From Pseudomonadota bacterium (GTDB lineage Bacteria > Pseudomonadota > Gammaproteobacteria > DASZBR01): DNA of 44,202 nucleotides. The stretch spans positions 1 through 44,202 of the forward strand of contig JAJYDF010000031.1 in assembly GCA_021777765.1 (NCBI GenBank), written 5' to 3'. Numbering within the stretch: position 1 is the stretch's first letter; the number at the start of each line of letters is the position of its first letter. A program made the translations under genes and the position numbers. Under the pieces are notes generated by a model. It was not told where the DNA came from. It searched no databases and was given only the letters and a program-made list of their open reading frames with translations. Shown one piece after another: positions 34,682 to 44,075 of this stretch.

Positions 34682-35857
34682 TTATTTTAATTTTCCGATA
34701 TTCCTTACTTTCATCACACCTTTAATTGCAGCAATTTCATGTAAGGTTTTTTCAGTAATTGCATTATCCAAATCCAATAATGTATAAGCAATTTCACCGC
34801 GCGATTGATTAATTAAATTCAAAATATTATGACCTGCTTTCGCTAAATCCACTGATATTTGCGCAACCATATTGGGTACATTGGCATTAACGATTGATAA
34901 TCGGTAACCACCGCGATAAGGTAAAAAAACATCAGGAAAATTGACTGAATTTTTAATAACACCATATTCTAAAAAATCACGAATTTGGTTGGTTATCATT
35001 ACCGCACAATTTTCTTCAGCTTCTTTAGTTGATGCGCCTAAATGGGGTAGGGCAACGATATGGGGATGATTAATTATCTTCCCGGTTGGAAAATCTGTTA
35101 CATAAACACCCAGATGATGATCATTTAATGAGTGAATAATTGCATCTTGGTCAACAATCGTTTCGCGTGAAAAATTGAGTAATATTGCGCCGGGTTTAAA
35201 CAATTTTAATTGTGCCGCATTAATTAAATGATGTGTTTCATCAATTAAAGGGACATGCAGTGTTACAAATGAAGAATGCGCTAATAAATCATGTAAACTA
35301 TCTGCTTGCTGCACAGAAGAAGATAATTCCAATGCTCTTTTAACCGTAATATTAGGATCATATCCTAAAACATTCATCCCTAAAGCCAGAGCGGCATTCG
35401 CCACTTTTACACCGATATATCCTAAACCTATAACGCCTAGTGTTTTGCCAGCTAATTCATGACCCACAAATTGTTTTTTATGTTTTTCAATTTGCTCAGA
35501 AATATTCGCATCATCACCTGTTAATTGAGAAACATATTGCCATGCCTGACAGATATTCCTACTAGCCAACAACATCCCAGTTATGACTAATTCTTTTACG
35601 GCATTCGCATTTGCGCCTGGTGTATTTAAAACAGGAATCCCTTCTTTCGTTAATTTATCAACTGGAATATTGTTGACCCCTGCACCAGCTCTACCAATAA
35701 TTTTTAAATTCTTGAGAAATTTTAATTCATGTAACGAAGTCGATCGAACCAATATTGCATCAGGATCATGGGTATCTTTATCAACTTTATATTTATCTTC
35801 GGATAATTGAGATAAGCCCGTGTGGGAGATGTTATCGATGGGTTTGATACTATACAT
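34682..35857 (-). CDS. serA: D-3-phosphoglycerate dehydrogenase
   Basis: The 391-residue protein shows the NAD-binding motif GVIGLGYIG, catalytic Arg in NFSRETIVD, the acidic partner in the following strand (VTDFPTG), and His in LPHLGASTKEAEENCA. The C-terminus (from about 318) is an ACT domain ending in ISVDLAKAGHNILNLINQSRGEIAYTLLDLD. It oxidises 3-phosphoglycerate in the first step of serine synthesis; an ACT domain usually senses serine. Its length fits the short ACT-containing type. AGGA precedes the ATG, and an inverted ATTGTTGCAA/TTGCAACAAT pair lies upstream at 35878-35940. Confidence 0.93.
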   Translation of the reverse strand: MYSIKPIDNISHTGLSQLSEDKYKVDKDTHDPDAILVRSTSLHELKFLKNLKIIGRAGAGVNNIPVDKLTKEGIPVLNTPGANANAVKELVITGMLLASRNICQAWQYVSQLTGDDANISEQIEKHKKQFVGHELAGKTLGVIGLGYIGVKVANAALALGMNVLGYDPNITVKRALELSSSVQQADSLHDLLAHSSFVTLHVPLIDETHHLINAAQLKLFKPGAILLNFSRETIVDQDAIIHSLNDHHLGVYVTDFPTGKIINHPHIVALPHLGASTKEAEENCAVMITNQIRDFLEYGVIKNSVNFPDVFLPYRGGYRLSIVNANVPNMVAQISVDLAKAGHNILNLINQSRGEIAYTLLDLDNAITEKTLHEIAAIKGVMKVRNIGKLK

Positions 35858-36018
35858 ATTTGAGTCCTATTCATGTAATTGTTGCAATTGCTATAGCATT
35901 AAAATATAAACCTCAATTCATTACAACCTATTGCAACAATTATTTATTATTTTCCTAAAATCAATATCTTTCTCATGCTTAGTTGTTAAGACAGCTTTTG
36001 CATCATGATAAAAGGATG

Positions 36019-37464
36019 TCATTCACCTTGTCCTAGAGAGTAACCAGGTTCACCATTAAAATGATACAGATGCTCAATCTTAATAAAATCTAATTTATGC
36101 TCAGCAATACGCTCCAGTAATTGAATAACGTTAAAATGATTAATTATTCCTGATGCAGATTTAAAACGACAACGCCAATGATCTGTATGAAATGTTTCTG
36201 GCAAACCTTCTGGCCAGACTTTTACGCCGCGGTTTGTAATTAAACTTAATTGAAATTCTGACCGAGCTGCACTTTGTAAAACTTCAGCCATATGTTCCAC
36301 AGTGGCATCTGAAGGATGGTTTAAAAAGACATCTACACCCACTAAGTCTCGTTTGCTAGCAACAGGGCGTTTATATTTAACCTGTAGAGGGGCTGATTCA
36401 TTCTTATAGGTAACACTTTTAAAGTGGTGGGGTGTTTGACCAAGGCGTTGTATAACCGCTTGAGCAAATTCTTGTGTGCCAACTTTCATCTTACTGGTAT
36501 TTTCTTTAAAAATGTCTTCAGTATGGATACCATCTTCAATCGTTTTTAACCACGCGTTATGCACCCTTTGAGCCACTTTCGCTTGACCTATGTGGACTAA
36601 CATCATTACGGCTGCTAATAGTAAGCCAGATGGATTGGCAATGTTTTTGCCAGCATATTTAGGTGCTGAGCCATGAATTGCTTCAAACATCGCGCATTGA
36701 TCACCAATATTAGCTGAGCCAGCGAGACCAACCGATCCAGTTATTTGTGCTGCAATATCTGAAAGAATATCACCATATAAATTTGGCATCACAATCACAT
36801 CAAATTGTTCAGGAGTGTCTGCCAATTTAGCAGCGCCAATATCTACTATCCAATGTTCAGAGATAATATCGCTGTAGTCCTTAGCAATGCGATCAAATGT
36901 TTTATGAAATAATCCATCGGTGAGTTTCATGATGTTATCTTTACTAAAACAAGTCACTTTTTTACGATTATTACGTTTAGCATATTCAAAAGCATAACGG
37001 ATAATTCGCTCGCAACCAGGTAATGTGATGACTTTTAAACACTGATAAACTTCTTCTGTTTGACGATGTTCTATTCCAGCATAAAGGTCTTCTTCATTTT
37101 CTCGCACTATAACCACATCCATGATGGGGTGTTTTGTTTCTATGTAAGGCGCATAAGAAGAGCAAGGACGAACGTTGGCAAATAAGCCCAATGTCTTCCT
37201 GATAGTGACATTCAAACTTTTGAAGCCTCCGCCTTGTGGTGTTGTAATGGGCGCTTTAAGAAAAACTTTATTTTGGCGTAAAACATCCCACGTATCAGGA
37301 TGAATTCCTGCACTAAAACCCTTTTGATAAACCTGTTCGCCTATTTCAATAACATCAAGGGCTATTTGTGCTCCGGCTTCTAGAATAATCGCCAGCGTGG
37401 CTTGCATTATTTCTGGTCCAATACCATCTCCAAAAGCAACGGTGATAGGTGTTTTGATTGTCAT
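36019..37464 (-). CDS. icd: Isocitrate dehydrogenase, Thermus/Rickettsia-type
   Basis: The 481-residue protein belongs to the beta-decarboxylating dehydrogenases: VAFGDGIGPEI at the start, TIRKTLGLFANVRP for isocitrate binding, VIVRENEEDLYAGIEH, the metal site in MPNLYGDILSDIAAQITGSVGLAGS, and cofactor segment EAIHGSAPKYAGKNIANPSG. The extra 130-residue C-terminal region (from about 350) is present in the longer Thermus and Rickettsia enzymes and absent from the E. coli one. It makes 2-oxoglutarate in the TCA cycle. AGGAGA precedes the ATG. A LysR gene is divergent, 103 bp away. Confidence 0.92.
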   Translation of the reverse strand: MTIKTPITVAFGDGIGPEIMQATLAIILEAGAQIALDVIEIGEQVYQKGFSAGIHPDTWDVLRQNKVFLKAPITTPQGGGFKSLNVTIRKTLGLFANVRPCSSYAPYIETKHPIMDVVIVRENEEDLYAGIEHRQTEEVYQCLKVITLPGCERIIRYAFEYAKRNNRKKVTCFSKDNIMKLTDGLFHKTFDRIAKDYSDIISEHWIVDIGAAKLADTPEQFDVIVMPNLYGDILSDIAAQITGSVGLAGSANIGDQCAMFEAIHGSAPKYAGKNIANPSGLLLAAVMMLVHIGQAKVAQRVHNAWLKTIEDGIHTEDIFKENTSKMKVGTQEFAQAVIQRLGQTPHHFKSVTYKNESAPLQVKYKRPVASKRDLVGVDVFLNHPSDATVEHMAEVLQSAARSEFQLSLITNRGVKVWPEGLPETFHTDHWRCRFKSASGIINHFNVIQLLERIAEHKLDFIKIEHLYHFNGEPGYSLGQGE

Positions 37465-37481
37465 TAATGATTTCTCCTGTT

Positions 37482-37508
37482 GATAAATAAAATAATTGTT
37501 AATTTATC
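37482..37508. promoter_or_regulatory. Possible LysR operator between icd and the LysR gene
   Basis: GATAAAT (37482-37488) and ATTTATC (37502-37508) form a perfect dyad with a 13-nt centre, 18 nt before the icd start. A similar ATAAAT...ATTTAT pair (37552-37567) abuts the LysR start codon. LysR sites are AT-rich dyads, and this gap is a likely place for one, but the DNA is generally AT-rich. Confidence 0.35.
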
Positions 37509-37567
37509 TCATTTAAAATATGATTAAAAATTAATGTTTTTTATTATTTGCATAAATAAATATTTAT

Positions 37568-38446
37568 ATGACATTTCATCAACTCAAAGTGTTTGCGGCT
37601 GTTGCTGAATATAAGAGCGTAACTTTAGCGGCCCAAAAACTACATATGACACAACCCGCAGTGTCGATTCAGCTTAAACAGTTGGAATCTCACTATGGAA
37701 TATCTTTGTTTGAAATAATTAGTAAAAAAGTTCATTTGACAGAAGGAGGTAAAAAAGTCCTCGCCGCATATATAAAAATTGCAGAATATTTTAAACATCT
37801 TGATATAGAAATTTCCCAGTTAAAAGGTTTTGCAAAGGGAGAATTGAAAATCGCTATTGTTTCTACAGCCAAGTATTTTATTCCCAAAATATTGGGAGAG
37901 TTTCATCAAAAATATCCTCAAGTGGAAATAAAGCTTGTTGTTAGTAATAGAGAGGAAATCATTAAACGGCTTAAAGAAAATCTGGATGACTTGGTCGTAT
38001 TAAGTCAGTTACCTAAAAAAATGAGTATTACTGCTGAAAAGTTTTTAGAAGATTCTCTTGTTGTGCCTGCGCCACTCACTCATCCTATGGCTAAACGAAA
38101 AAATATTTCTTTCAAAGAATTAGCGCAAGAGCCTTTTATTATTCGCGAACCAGGTTCAGGTACAAGAATGGTGATGGAAAGATTATTTGAAAAGTACCAT
38201 ATTACTCCTAATTTAATTATGGAGCTCGGCAGTAGTAGTGCAGTAAAACAAGCCGTTATGGCAGGCTTTGGACTTTCTATTATCTCGAAAATGAGCATTG
38301 AACAGGAGATTTCTTTAAAAAAATTAGCTTTGCTCGATATTAAGCATTTTCCAGTAAAACATTCTTGGTATTTGGTGTATGCCAAAGGCAAGAAATTATC
38401 ATTGACTGCAGTAAATTTTTTAAAATTCTTAAAATTAATTGCTTAA
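37568..38446 (+). CDS. LysR-family transcriptional regulator (CbbR-like)
   Basis: The 292-residue protein has a winged helix-turn-helix at 1-60 (LKVFAAVAEYKSVTLAAQKLHMTQPAVSIQLKQLE) and an effector-binding domain (about 90-290) containing the CbbR-like GELKIAIVSTAKYFIPKILG. There is no clear ribosome-binding site, since the ATG directly follows a palindrome that may serve for autoregulation. Being divergent from icd suggests that icd is a target, with a central-carbon metabolite as co-inducer; this is inferred from position only. Confidence 0.9.
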   Translation: MTFHQLKVFAAVAEYKSVTLAAQKLHMTQPAVSIQLKQLESHYGISLFEIISKKVHLTEGGKKVLAAYIKIAEYFKHLDIEISQLKGFAKGELKIAIVSTAKYFIPKILGEFHQKYPQVEIKLVVSNREEIIKRLKENLDDLVVLSQLPKKMSITAEKFLEDSLVVPAPLTHPMAKRKNISFKELAQEPFIIREPGSGTRMVMERLFEKYHITPNLIMELGSSSAVKQAVMAGFGLSIISKMSIEQEISLKKLALLDIKHFPVKHSWYLVYAKGKKLSLTAVNFLKFLKLIA

Positions 38447-38506
38447 TTCAAATAAACCATTATTTGATTCTGGATTTCTCCGTTCAGAAAGATTTTAAGA
38501 GAATAA

Positions 38507-38977
38507 TTAATTCTTCATCCAAATCGCCCAATTGAGATAACTTGCAAATAACAACCATAAGCAATATGGGACGAGCATAATTGCTGTAAATCTAAATTTA
38601 TGCCAGGAAAGAATGATTGTTATTACTGTGAATATAATGATGCCAATGATCCAGTAAAATGCTAACTGAATTAAGTGGAATTGAAAAAAAATCGGTGTCC
38701 ACATCCAATTCATGAATACTTGTATGCCATAGAAAATCAGTATTGTTTTAGCACCTTGTTTGTCACGTTGTTGCCATAACCACCAGCCAGCTAAGGCAAT
38801 CATGATATATAGAATTCCCCACACAACAGGAAAGATCAAATTGGGTGGATTAAGCACAGATTTGTTTAATGATTGATACCATGTGGGTATATTTTCTTGC
38901 GTTAATTTTCCAGTCAAATATCCTATCAATTGAAATGTTAAAACCCATAGCGCTATACCAGGTAATTTTTTTAACAT
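38507..38977 (-). CDS. tspO: TspO/MBR-family membrane protein
   Basis: The 156-residue protein has five membrane segments rich in Trp and the TspO marks: WYQSLNKSVLNPPNLIFPVVWGILYIMIALAGW early and VFMNWMWTPIFFQFHLIQLAFYWI in the middle. TspO proteins bind porphyrins and related tetrapyrroles in the membrane and take part in stress control. AAGGAGAGGA precedes the ATG. Its length is normal. Confidence 0.92.
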   Translation of the reverse strand: MLKKLPGIALWVLTFQLIGYLTGKLTQENIPTWYQSLNKSVLNPPNLIFPVVWGILYIMIALAGWWLWQQRDKQGAKTILIFYGIQVFMNWMWTPIFFQFHLIQLAFYWIIGIIIFTVITIILSWHKFRFTAIMLVPYCLWLLFASYLNWAIWMKN

Positions 38978-39047
38978 TTATCCTCTCCTTATTAATTTTT
39001 GTCGTGTGCAGAGTTTTTTTACGTCAGTACAGAAAAATAATGAATAT

Positions 39048-39797
39048 TTAATGATCGGTTGATAATTCATCTAATCCAAATCGATATAAATTTTGTTCCG
39101 CTTTATTCAATAAATCAAATTCATCTTGTGTCATTGTTAAAGGTAAAATACCCGCCATAGAGGGGGCAGTGATATAAAATTGGCATAATTTAGCCATATT
39201 TTGTCGATAATAAGTACCACCGTATCCAATAAAACGTGTTACAGCATCGTGTGCTTCAAAATCATTCAATCCATCACCCACTAAAGCGATATGCTGAAAT
39301 TTCTGTTTTAATTGTTCGATAATTTTACGTTTGCCATCATTAAATACTAAGGGCGATTGATGATCAAAATCTTGAAAATGGCCGTGATTATCAAATTTAA
39401 CATTAACAGCATAGACATTTTCTTCTGGGACGTGTAAATGTTTCGCAACAATATTAACAGCTTGTTGAATGCCTGCAGACATAATAAAAATTTGTTTATT
39501 TAATTTTTGTAATATTTTAATGACTGCAACAGTGTCAGCGGTTATTGATGAAATATACATTTGTCCCAGTGTTAAAACTTGATCATGTGTTGGTTTTGTC
39601 AAAGCTAACCGTTGTTTATAAATATCTGGTGTCATGCCAGATTCACTCATGGCTTTATGCGTTAATGCAATGACTGCATCACCAGTGTTATTATTTTTTG
39701 CTAATTCATTAATACCTTCGATGGTGCTGAGAGTGCCGTCGCAATCAAATACTATTGCGTCTAACGGATGTTTTAATTGCCAATTTAAGTTTTTCAT
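39048..39797 (-). CDS. serB: HAD phosphatase, phosphoserine phosphatase-like
   Basis: The 249-residue protein has the HAD motifs: DCDGTLSTIEGINELAK (first Asp as nucleophile), MSAGIQQAV for motif II Ser, a Lys near NDGKRKIIEQ, and GDGLNDFEAH for motif IV. The EGINELAK sequence right after motif I and the overall order match the SerB/PSPH group, so removal of phosphate from O-phosphoserine is likely. serA is 4 kb away. Exact substrate is not certain, as related HAD enzymes use other small phosphates. AAGGAA precedes the ATG. Confidence 0.8.
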   Translation of the reverse strand: MKNLNWQLKHPLDAIVFDCDGTLSTIEGINELAKNNNTGDAVIALTHKAMSESGMTPDIYKQRLALTKPTHDQVLTLGQMYISSITADTVAVIKILQKLNKQIFIMSAGIQQAVNIVAKHLHVPEENVYAVNVKFDNHGHFQDFDHQSPLVFNDGKRKIIEQLKQKFQHIALVGDGLNDFEAHDAVTRFIGYGGTYYRQNMAKLCQFYITAPSMAGILPLTMTQDEFDLLNKAEQNLYRFGLDELSTDH

Positions 39798-39821
39798 ATT
39801 TAATTCCTTATAAGTTTTTTT

Positions 39822-39845
39822 CCATCTCCCGCAAGCGGGAGATGG
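39822..39845 (-). terminator. Terminator between ung and the serB-like gene
   Basis: An 11-bp arm CCATCTCCCGC and its complement flank AA, with T-runs on one side and A-runs on the other, so it can act in both directions. It lies 16 nt after the ung stop on the minus strand and separates ung from serB-like. The core is of the CTTCTCCC palindrome family. Confidence 0.7.
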
Positions 39846-39860
39846 AAAAAAAGTCGGGGG

Positions 39861-40529
39861 TTATTCCAATCTCCAATCAATTTCCTCTTTACCATTCTTA
39901 CGCATTATTTCATTAGTTTTTGAAAAATGTCGGCACCCTAAAAAACCACGACGCGCAGAAAAAGGAGAAGGGTGTGCGGCTTTTAAAATAGTATGACGCT
40001 CAGTATCGATATGTTCACCTTTTAATTGTGCTGGTGCTCCCCACAATAAAAACACCACGCCCTCTAAATGATCATTAATTAATTGAATAATTTTATCGGT
40101 GTAACGTTGCCAACCAATATTGGCATGAGACATCGGTTGACCTTCTTCAACAGTTAAAATTGAATTTAATAATAAAACACCATGTCTCGCCCATGGTTCT
40201 AATGTGCCTTCTTTTGGTATGGGATAACCTAAATCATTATGCCATTCCATTAAAATATTTTTTAACGAGGGCGGTTTAGCAACACCCGGTTTAACAGAAA
40301 AACATAAACCCTGTGCTTGATTGGGACGGTGATATGGATCTTGTCCAATTATAACTGCTTTCACTTGATCAAATGGTGTAAATTTTAATGCGTTAAAAAT
40401 ATCATTATGCTCTGGATAAATCGTTTTTCCTTCATAACGTTGTTCAATAACAAAATTCATTGCCGATTGAAAATAATGCGATTTATTTTCTTCTGCAAGA
40501 AGTTTTTCCCAAGTGTGATGAGTTGTCAT
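39861..40529 (-). CDS. ung: Uracil-DNA glycosylase, family 1
   Basis: The 222-residue protein is a complete Ung: catalytic motif VIIGQDPYHRPNQAQGLCFSV, GVLLLNSILTVEEGQ, FLLWGAPAQLKGEHID, and the minor-groove loop AAHPSPFSARRGFLGCRHFSKTNE. It removes uracil from DNA with the base-flipping Asp of GQDPYH activating water. AAGGAA precedes the ATG. A family-4 enzyme is encoded at 8744-9460. Confidence 0.97.
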   Translation of the reverse strand: MTTHHTWEKLLAEENKSHYFQSAMNFVIEQRYEGKTIYPEHNDIFNALKFTPFDQVKAVIIGQDPYHRPNQAQGLCFSVKPGVAKPPSLKNILMEWHNDLGYPIPKEGTLEPWARHGVLLLNSILTVEEGQPMSHANIGWQRYTDKIIQLINDHLEGVVFLLWGAPAQLKGEHIDTERHTILKAAHPSPFSARRGFLGCRHFSKTNEIMRKNGKEEIDWRLE

Positions 40530-40563
40530 AATGTTCCTTATTAATCCAATAAATTTTTACAAT

Positions 40564-40739
40564 GTAGCCTGGGTGCAGTCAAAGTAAATAATAATTTAAA
40601 TCGATGATGATTGTATTTAACATAAAACTTAATTTAAACAATGGACGAAAACCGGGTTCTGCCGAGGTTAATAATATATTTGATTTTTGCATTTAGTAAT
40701 TAATATTAATTAATTACTTATTTGCTCCACCCAGGCTAC
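40564..40739. repeat. REPIN-like element, GTAGCCTGGGT family (decayed centre)
   Basis: GTAGCCTGGGTGCAG at the left and CTCCACCCAGGCTAC at the right are inverted copies. The centre still shows AACCGGGTT-type sequence (40648-40657), but the central palindrome is incomplete, so this is an older or shortened copy of the type at 32002 and 34470. Confidence 0.75.
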
Positions 40740-40825
40740 ATTTTATATTAAATATTAAATTATATTCTCATCTCACGCATTGGCAAAAATCATAGACATT
40801 TACCCAGTAGCCGCTGAAGTTTAAA

Positions 40826-40927
40826 GTGAAATATGAGGTTATTCATTGCAGGACCGTAGATTACATGGACGTAATCTTCGATCGCAGGACGCGGGTTCGT
40901 CCGGCAATGAATAACCTCATATTTCAC
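40826..40927. repeat. Three-way-junction palindromic element
   Basis: Perfect 24-bp inverted arms (40826-40849 and 40904-40927) enclose 54 nt. The enclosed part has two hairpins: AGATTAC-ATGGAC-GTAATCT (40858-40877) and GGACG-CGGGTT-CGTCC (40887-40902). Folded, it makes a long stem topped by two short ones. The interior is far richer in G+C than the surroundings. It is unlike the REP families, and no second copy was seen here. Confidence 0.8.
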
Positions 40928-41001
40928 GTATCACTGCATAATTACTAGAAATCACTATCATTTAAAAATATTTGTACATCACTGCAAACCAAATAGAATG
41001 A

Positions 41002-44000
41002 TTAAACTTCTTTTTTAACTTTATGCGTTGCTAAATAGGAATAAACCGTTGGAATAACCAACAATGTAAACATTGTTCCAAACAACATCCCACCCGTAAT
41101 TACAGTTCCTAATTGACGGCGTGCAACAGAACCAGCGCCTGTGGCTAACATCAATGGTAATGCACCTAATATTGTTGCAAAGGTAGTCATAATAACTGGA
41201 CGTAAACGAATAGAAGCGGCTTTAATAACTGCTGAAATTTTATCTAACCCTTCTTTTTGTAATTGATTAGAAAATTCCACAATTAAAATACCATGTTTAC
41301 TAATTAATCCAATTAAAGTAATTAAACCAATTTGTGTATAAATATTAATTGTGCCCCCGGGTAATAAATGCAAAGCGGCGAGGGCGCCAGCGGTTGATAA
41401 CGGAACACTCATCATTACAATCAATGGATCACGAAAACTTTCAAATTGCGTTGCTAACACTAAGAAAATAAAAATTAATGCAAAAAGCGCTGTTTCCGCT
41501 AAAGCACCTGAAGCTTGTTCAAATTGACGAGATTGTTGTGAATAATCAAATTGAATATAGCCAGGTAAATTAGCGCGTGCGGTTTTTTCTAAATAAGTTA
41601 ATGCCTGACCCAGCGTATACCCAGGCGCTAAACTGGCTGTAATGGTTGCTGCACGTAATTGCTGAAAATGATTTAAACTGGGTGGTTCAATATCACGGTT
41701 AATAGTCGCAATACTTGAAAATGGTACTAATGTACCACTGGCTGTTCGTAAATTAATATTGCCAATTTGATCAGGACTATTACTAAATTGCGGTGCCAAT
41801 TGTGGAATAACATTATAACTGCGGCCATTCATATTAAATTGAGAAATTTCAGGTTCAGCTAATGCTAAATTCAACGTATTATTAATATCATTCATTGATA
41901 TGCCTAAATCAGCCGCTTTATTACGATCGACATCGATATTAATTTCCGCTTTATCTAATTTTAAATCACTATCAGGATTTAATAATTTCGGATTTTGTTG
42001 TTGAATAACCGTTAACAATTTTTGAGCAGCGGCATTTAATTGTTCATAACTGGCTGTAGTTTTTAATACAAATGAAACCGGCGTAAAACTACTGCTGCCT
42101 GGTAATGAAGGTAAATTAAATGGAAATGCTTTAACACCAGGTATCATAAAAAATTGTGGGAATAAACTACCAATAATTTGATCAGCAGTACGGTGTCGTT
42201 TATCCCATGGTTGTAATACTAAAAATGCGAAAGCGGTATTTTCTGCAACCGTTTGTGCATAACCATTAATAAAACCATAACCTATCATTTCTGGTACGGT
42301 TTTAAATATCTGTTCAATTTTTACGGTGTTGCTCATGGTGTAATTTAAATTAGCATTACTGGGGCCAACGACTGCTGCTAATATCGCGCCTTGATCTTCA
42401 TTAGGAGATAATTCATCTGGTAATGATTTATAGAGAAATATACAACTTAAATAAATAATTAAACCGATACCAATGACCCATTTTCTATTAAATAAAGTTA
42501 ACGTTAAAAACCCTTTATACGCTTCCATAAATTTATTAAATATTAAATCTATTTTTTCAGCCAATCCCGGTTTACCCACATGATGAGATAATAATTTTGA
42601 ACACATCATCGGCGATAATGTTAATGCAGCAAATCCCGAAATAATTACCGCACCAGCTAAGGTGAATGCAAATTCACGGAATAAAGATCCTGTTAGTCCA
42701 GAAACAAATCCAATCGGTGCATAAACCGTTGCTAATGTTAATGTCATCGCAATAATGGCAAATCCAATTTCTCTTGCACCTTTAATGGATGCATCGAATG
42801 GTGATAATCCTGCTTCAATATGTCTGTGTATATTTTCCACCACCACAATAGAATCATCGACGACTAATCCAATTGCTAATACCCAAGCTAATAATGTTAA
42901 GGTATTAATGGTATATCCGAATGCCAACATAACGCCGCACACACCAATAATAGATAATGGAATAGTGACAACAGGAATTAACACACTGCGCATCGAACCT
43001 AAAAAAAGAAAAATAACTAATATGACAAATATTGTTGCTTCAATAATGGTATGAAAAACTTCTTTAATGGATTGCGCAATAAATTTTGAAGTGTCCCAAA
43101 TAACACCACCCGTTAATCCTTTGGGCAAAGCTTGTTGAATAGAAGGTAATACTTGATTCACTTCTTTTGATATGACTAATGGATTTGCTGTTGCTTGTGG
43201 AATAACACCCATCACAATTGCGGATTGACCATTAATGTTAACATTCACTGTATTACTTTCAGGACCTAATTCCGCAAAACCAATATCACTTAAACGCACT
43301 AATTTTCCATTCACATTTTTAATGACGAGATTATTAAATTGTGCTGGCGTATTTAAATCGGTTTTAGCGGTGACATCAAACACTTGCCATTGACTTTCAA
43401 TTTTTCCCGCAGCAGTCTGTACATTATTATTTGTTAAAGCGGTTTGTACATCGGTTGCAGTAATATTCTGCGACGCCATTCGTTGTGGGTCTAACCAAAT
43501 TCGCATTGAATAAGTACGTTCACCAAAAATAATTGCCTGACTAACGCCGGGTAATGTTGCTAATTGTGGTTGCACTACACGTAATAAAAAATCAGTAACA
43601 GCTTCGGGTGATAATGTATTACTTAAAAAAGGTAAATACATCGTTGGATTCGCATTGGGATCTTGTTTAGATATAACAGGATCTTGAATGGCGGAGGGTA
43701 ATATATATCGTACTGAACTGACGGCATTACTCACATCCGTTAATGCTTTGCTAATATCGTAACCTAATGTAAAAAATATACTGATATTGCTAAGACCTGT
43801 GCTACTTGTCGATGAAATATAATCAATACCGTTAATTCCCGATAATGCATTTTCTACAGGTTGCGTAATAAAACCTTCCATTAATGCAGGATTTGCACCT
43901 AAATAAGTAATAGCAACATTAATGACATTAACGTCAATTTCAGGAAATTGTCGGATGGGTAAGGCAATATATGATCGTATTCCAATCAATAAAATAATTA

Positions 44001-44055
44001 AACTTAATACTGATGCAAATACGGGCCTGCGAATAAATATATCGGTGAAATTCAT
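41002..44055 (-). CDS. RND efflux transporter permease (HAE1-type)
   Basis: The 1017-residue protein is a full-length RND pump: N-terminal helix MNFTDIFIRRPVFASVLSLI, first periplasmic region with YPTI-like segment VAITYLGANPALMEGFITQPVENALSGI, the proton-relay pair in GLVVDDSIVVVENIHRH, GFAIIAMTLTLATVYAPIGFV, and the C-terminal core LIGLISKHGILIVEFSNQLQKEG. It works as a trimer with an adaptor and an outer-membrane channel to export drugs or other amphiphiles. The adaptor gene ends 20 nt upstream on the same strand. It lies closer to the MexF/MdtBC-like group; substrate unknown. Confidence 0.94.
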   Translation of the reverse strand: MNFTDIFIRRPVFASVLSLIILLIGIRSYIALPIRQFPEIDVNVINVAITYLGANPALMEGFITQPVENALSGINGIDYISSTSSTGLSNISIFFTLGYDISKALTDVSNAVSSVRYILPSAIQDPVISKQDPNANPTMYLPFLSNTLSPEAVTDFLLRVVQPQLATLPGVSQAIIFGERTYSMRIWLDPQRMASQNITATDVQTALTNNNVQTAAGKIESQWQVFDVTAKTDLNTPAQFNNLVIKNVNGKLVRLSDIGFAELGPESNTVNVNINGQSAIVMGVIPQATANPLVISKEVNQVLPSIQQALPKGLTGGVIWDTSKFIAQSIKEVFHTIIEATIFVILVIFLFLGSMRSVLIPVVTIPLSIIGVCGVMLAFGYTINTLTLLAWVLAIGLVVDDSIVVVENIHRHIEAGLSPFDASIKGAREIGFAIIAMTLTLATVYAPIGFVSGLTGSLFREFAFTLAGAVIISGFAALTLSPMMCSKLLSHHVGKPGLAEKIDLIFNKFMEAYKGFLTLTLFNRKWVIGIGLIIYLSCIFLYKSLPDELSPNEDQGAILAAVVGPSNANLNYTMSNTVKIEQIFKTVPEMIGYGFINGYAQTVAENTAFAFLVLQPWDKRHRTADQIIGSLFPQFFMIPGVKAFPFNLPSLPGSSSFTPVSFVLKTTASYEQLNAAAQKLLTVIQQQNPKLLNPDSDLKLDKAEINIDVDRNKAADLGISMNDINNTLNLALAEPEISQFNMNGRSYNVIPQLAPQFSNSPDQIGNINLRTASGTLVPFSSIATINRDIEPPSLNHFQQLRAATITASLAPGYTLGQALTYLEKTARANLPGYIQFDYSQQSRQFEQASGALAETALFALIFIFLVLATQFESFRDPLIVMMSVPLSTAGALAALHLLPGGTINIYTQIGLITLIGLISKHGILIVEFSNQLQKEGLDKISAVIKAASIRLRPVIMTTFATILGALPLMLATGAGSVARRQLGTVITGGMLFGTMFTLLVIPTVYSYLATHKVKKEV

Positions 44056-44075
44056 TGGGATATCTCTTTTTTCCG

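Noticed and set aside
37512..37532. PmrA-like pattern in the icd-LysR gap
   Set aside because: It has TTAA cores 11 nt apart but no -10 element at the right distance; it is expected by chance in such AT-rich DNA.
40826..40927. Three-way-junction element as a tRNA or integron attC site
   Set aside because: The outer stem is 24 bp, there is no anticodon arm or conserved T loop, and no attC core sites; no integrase is nearby.
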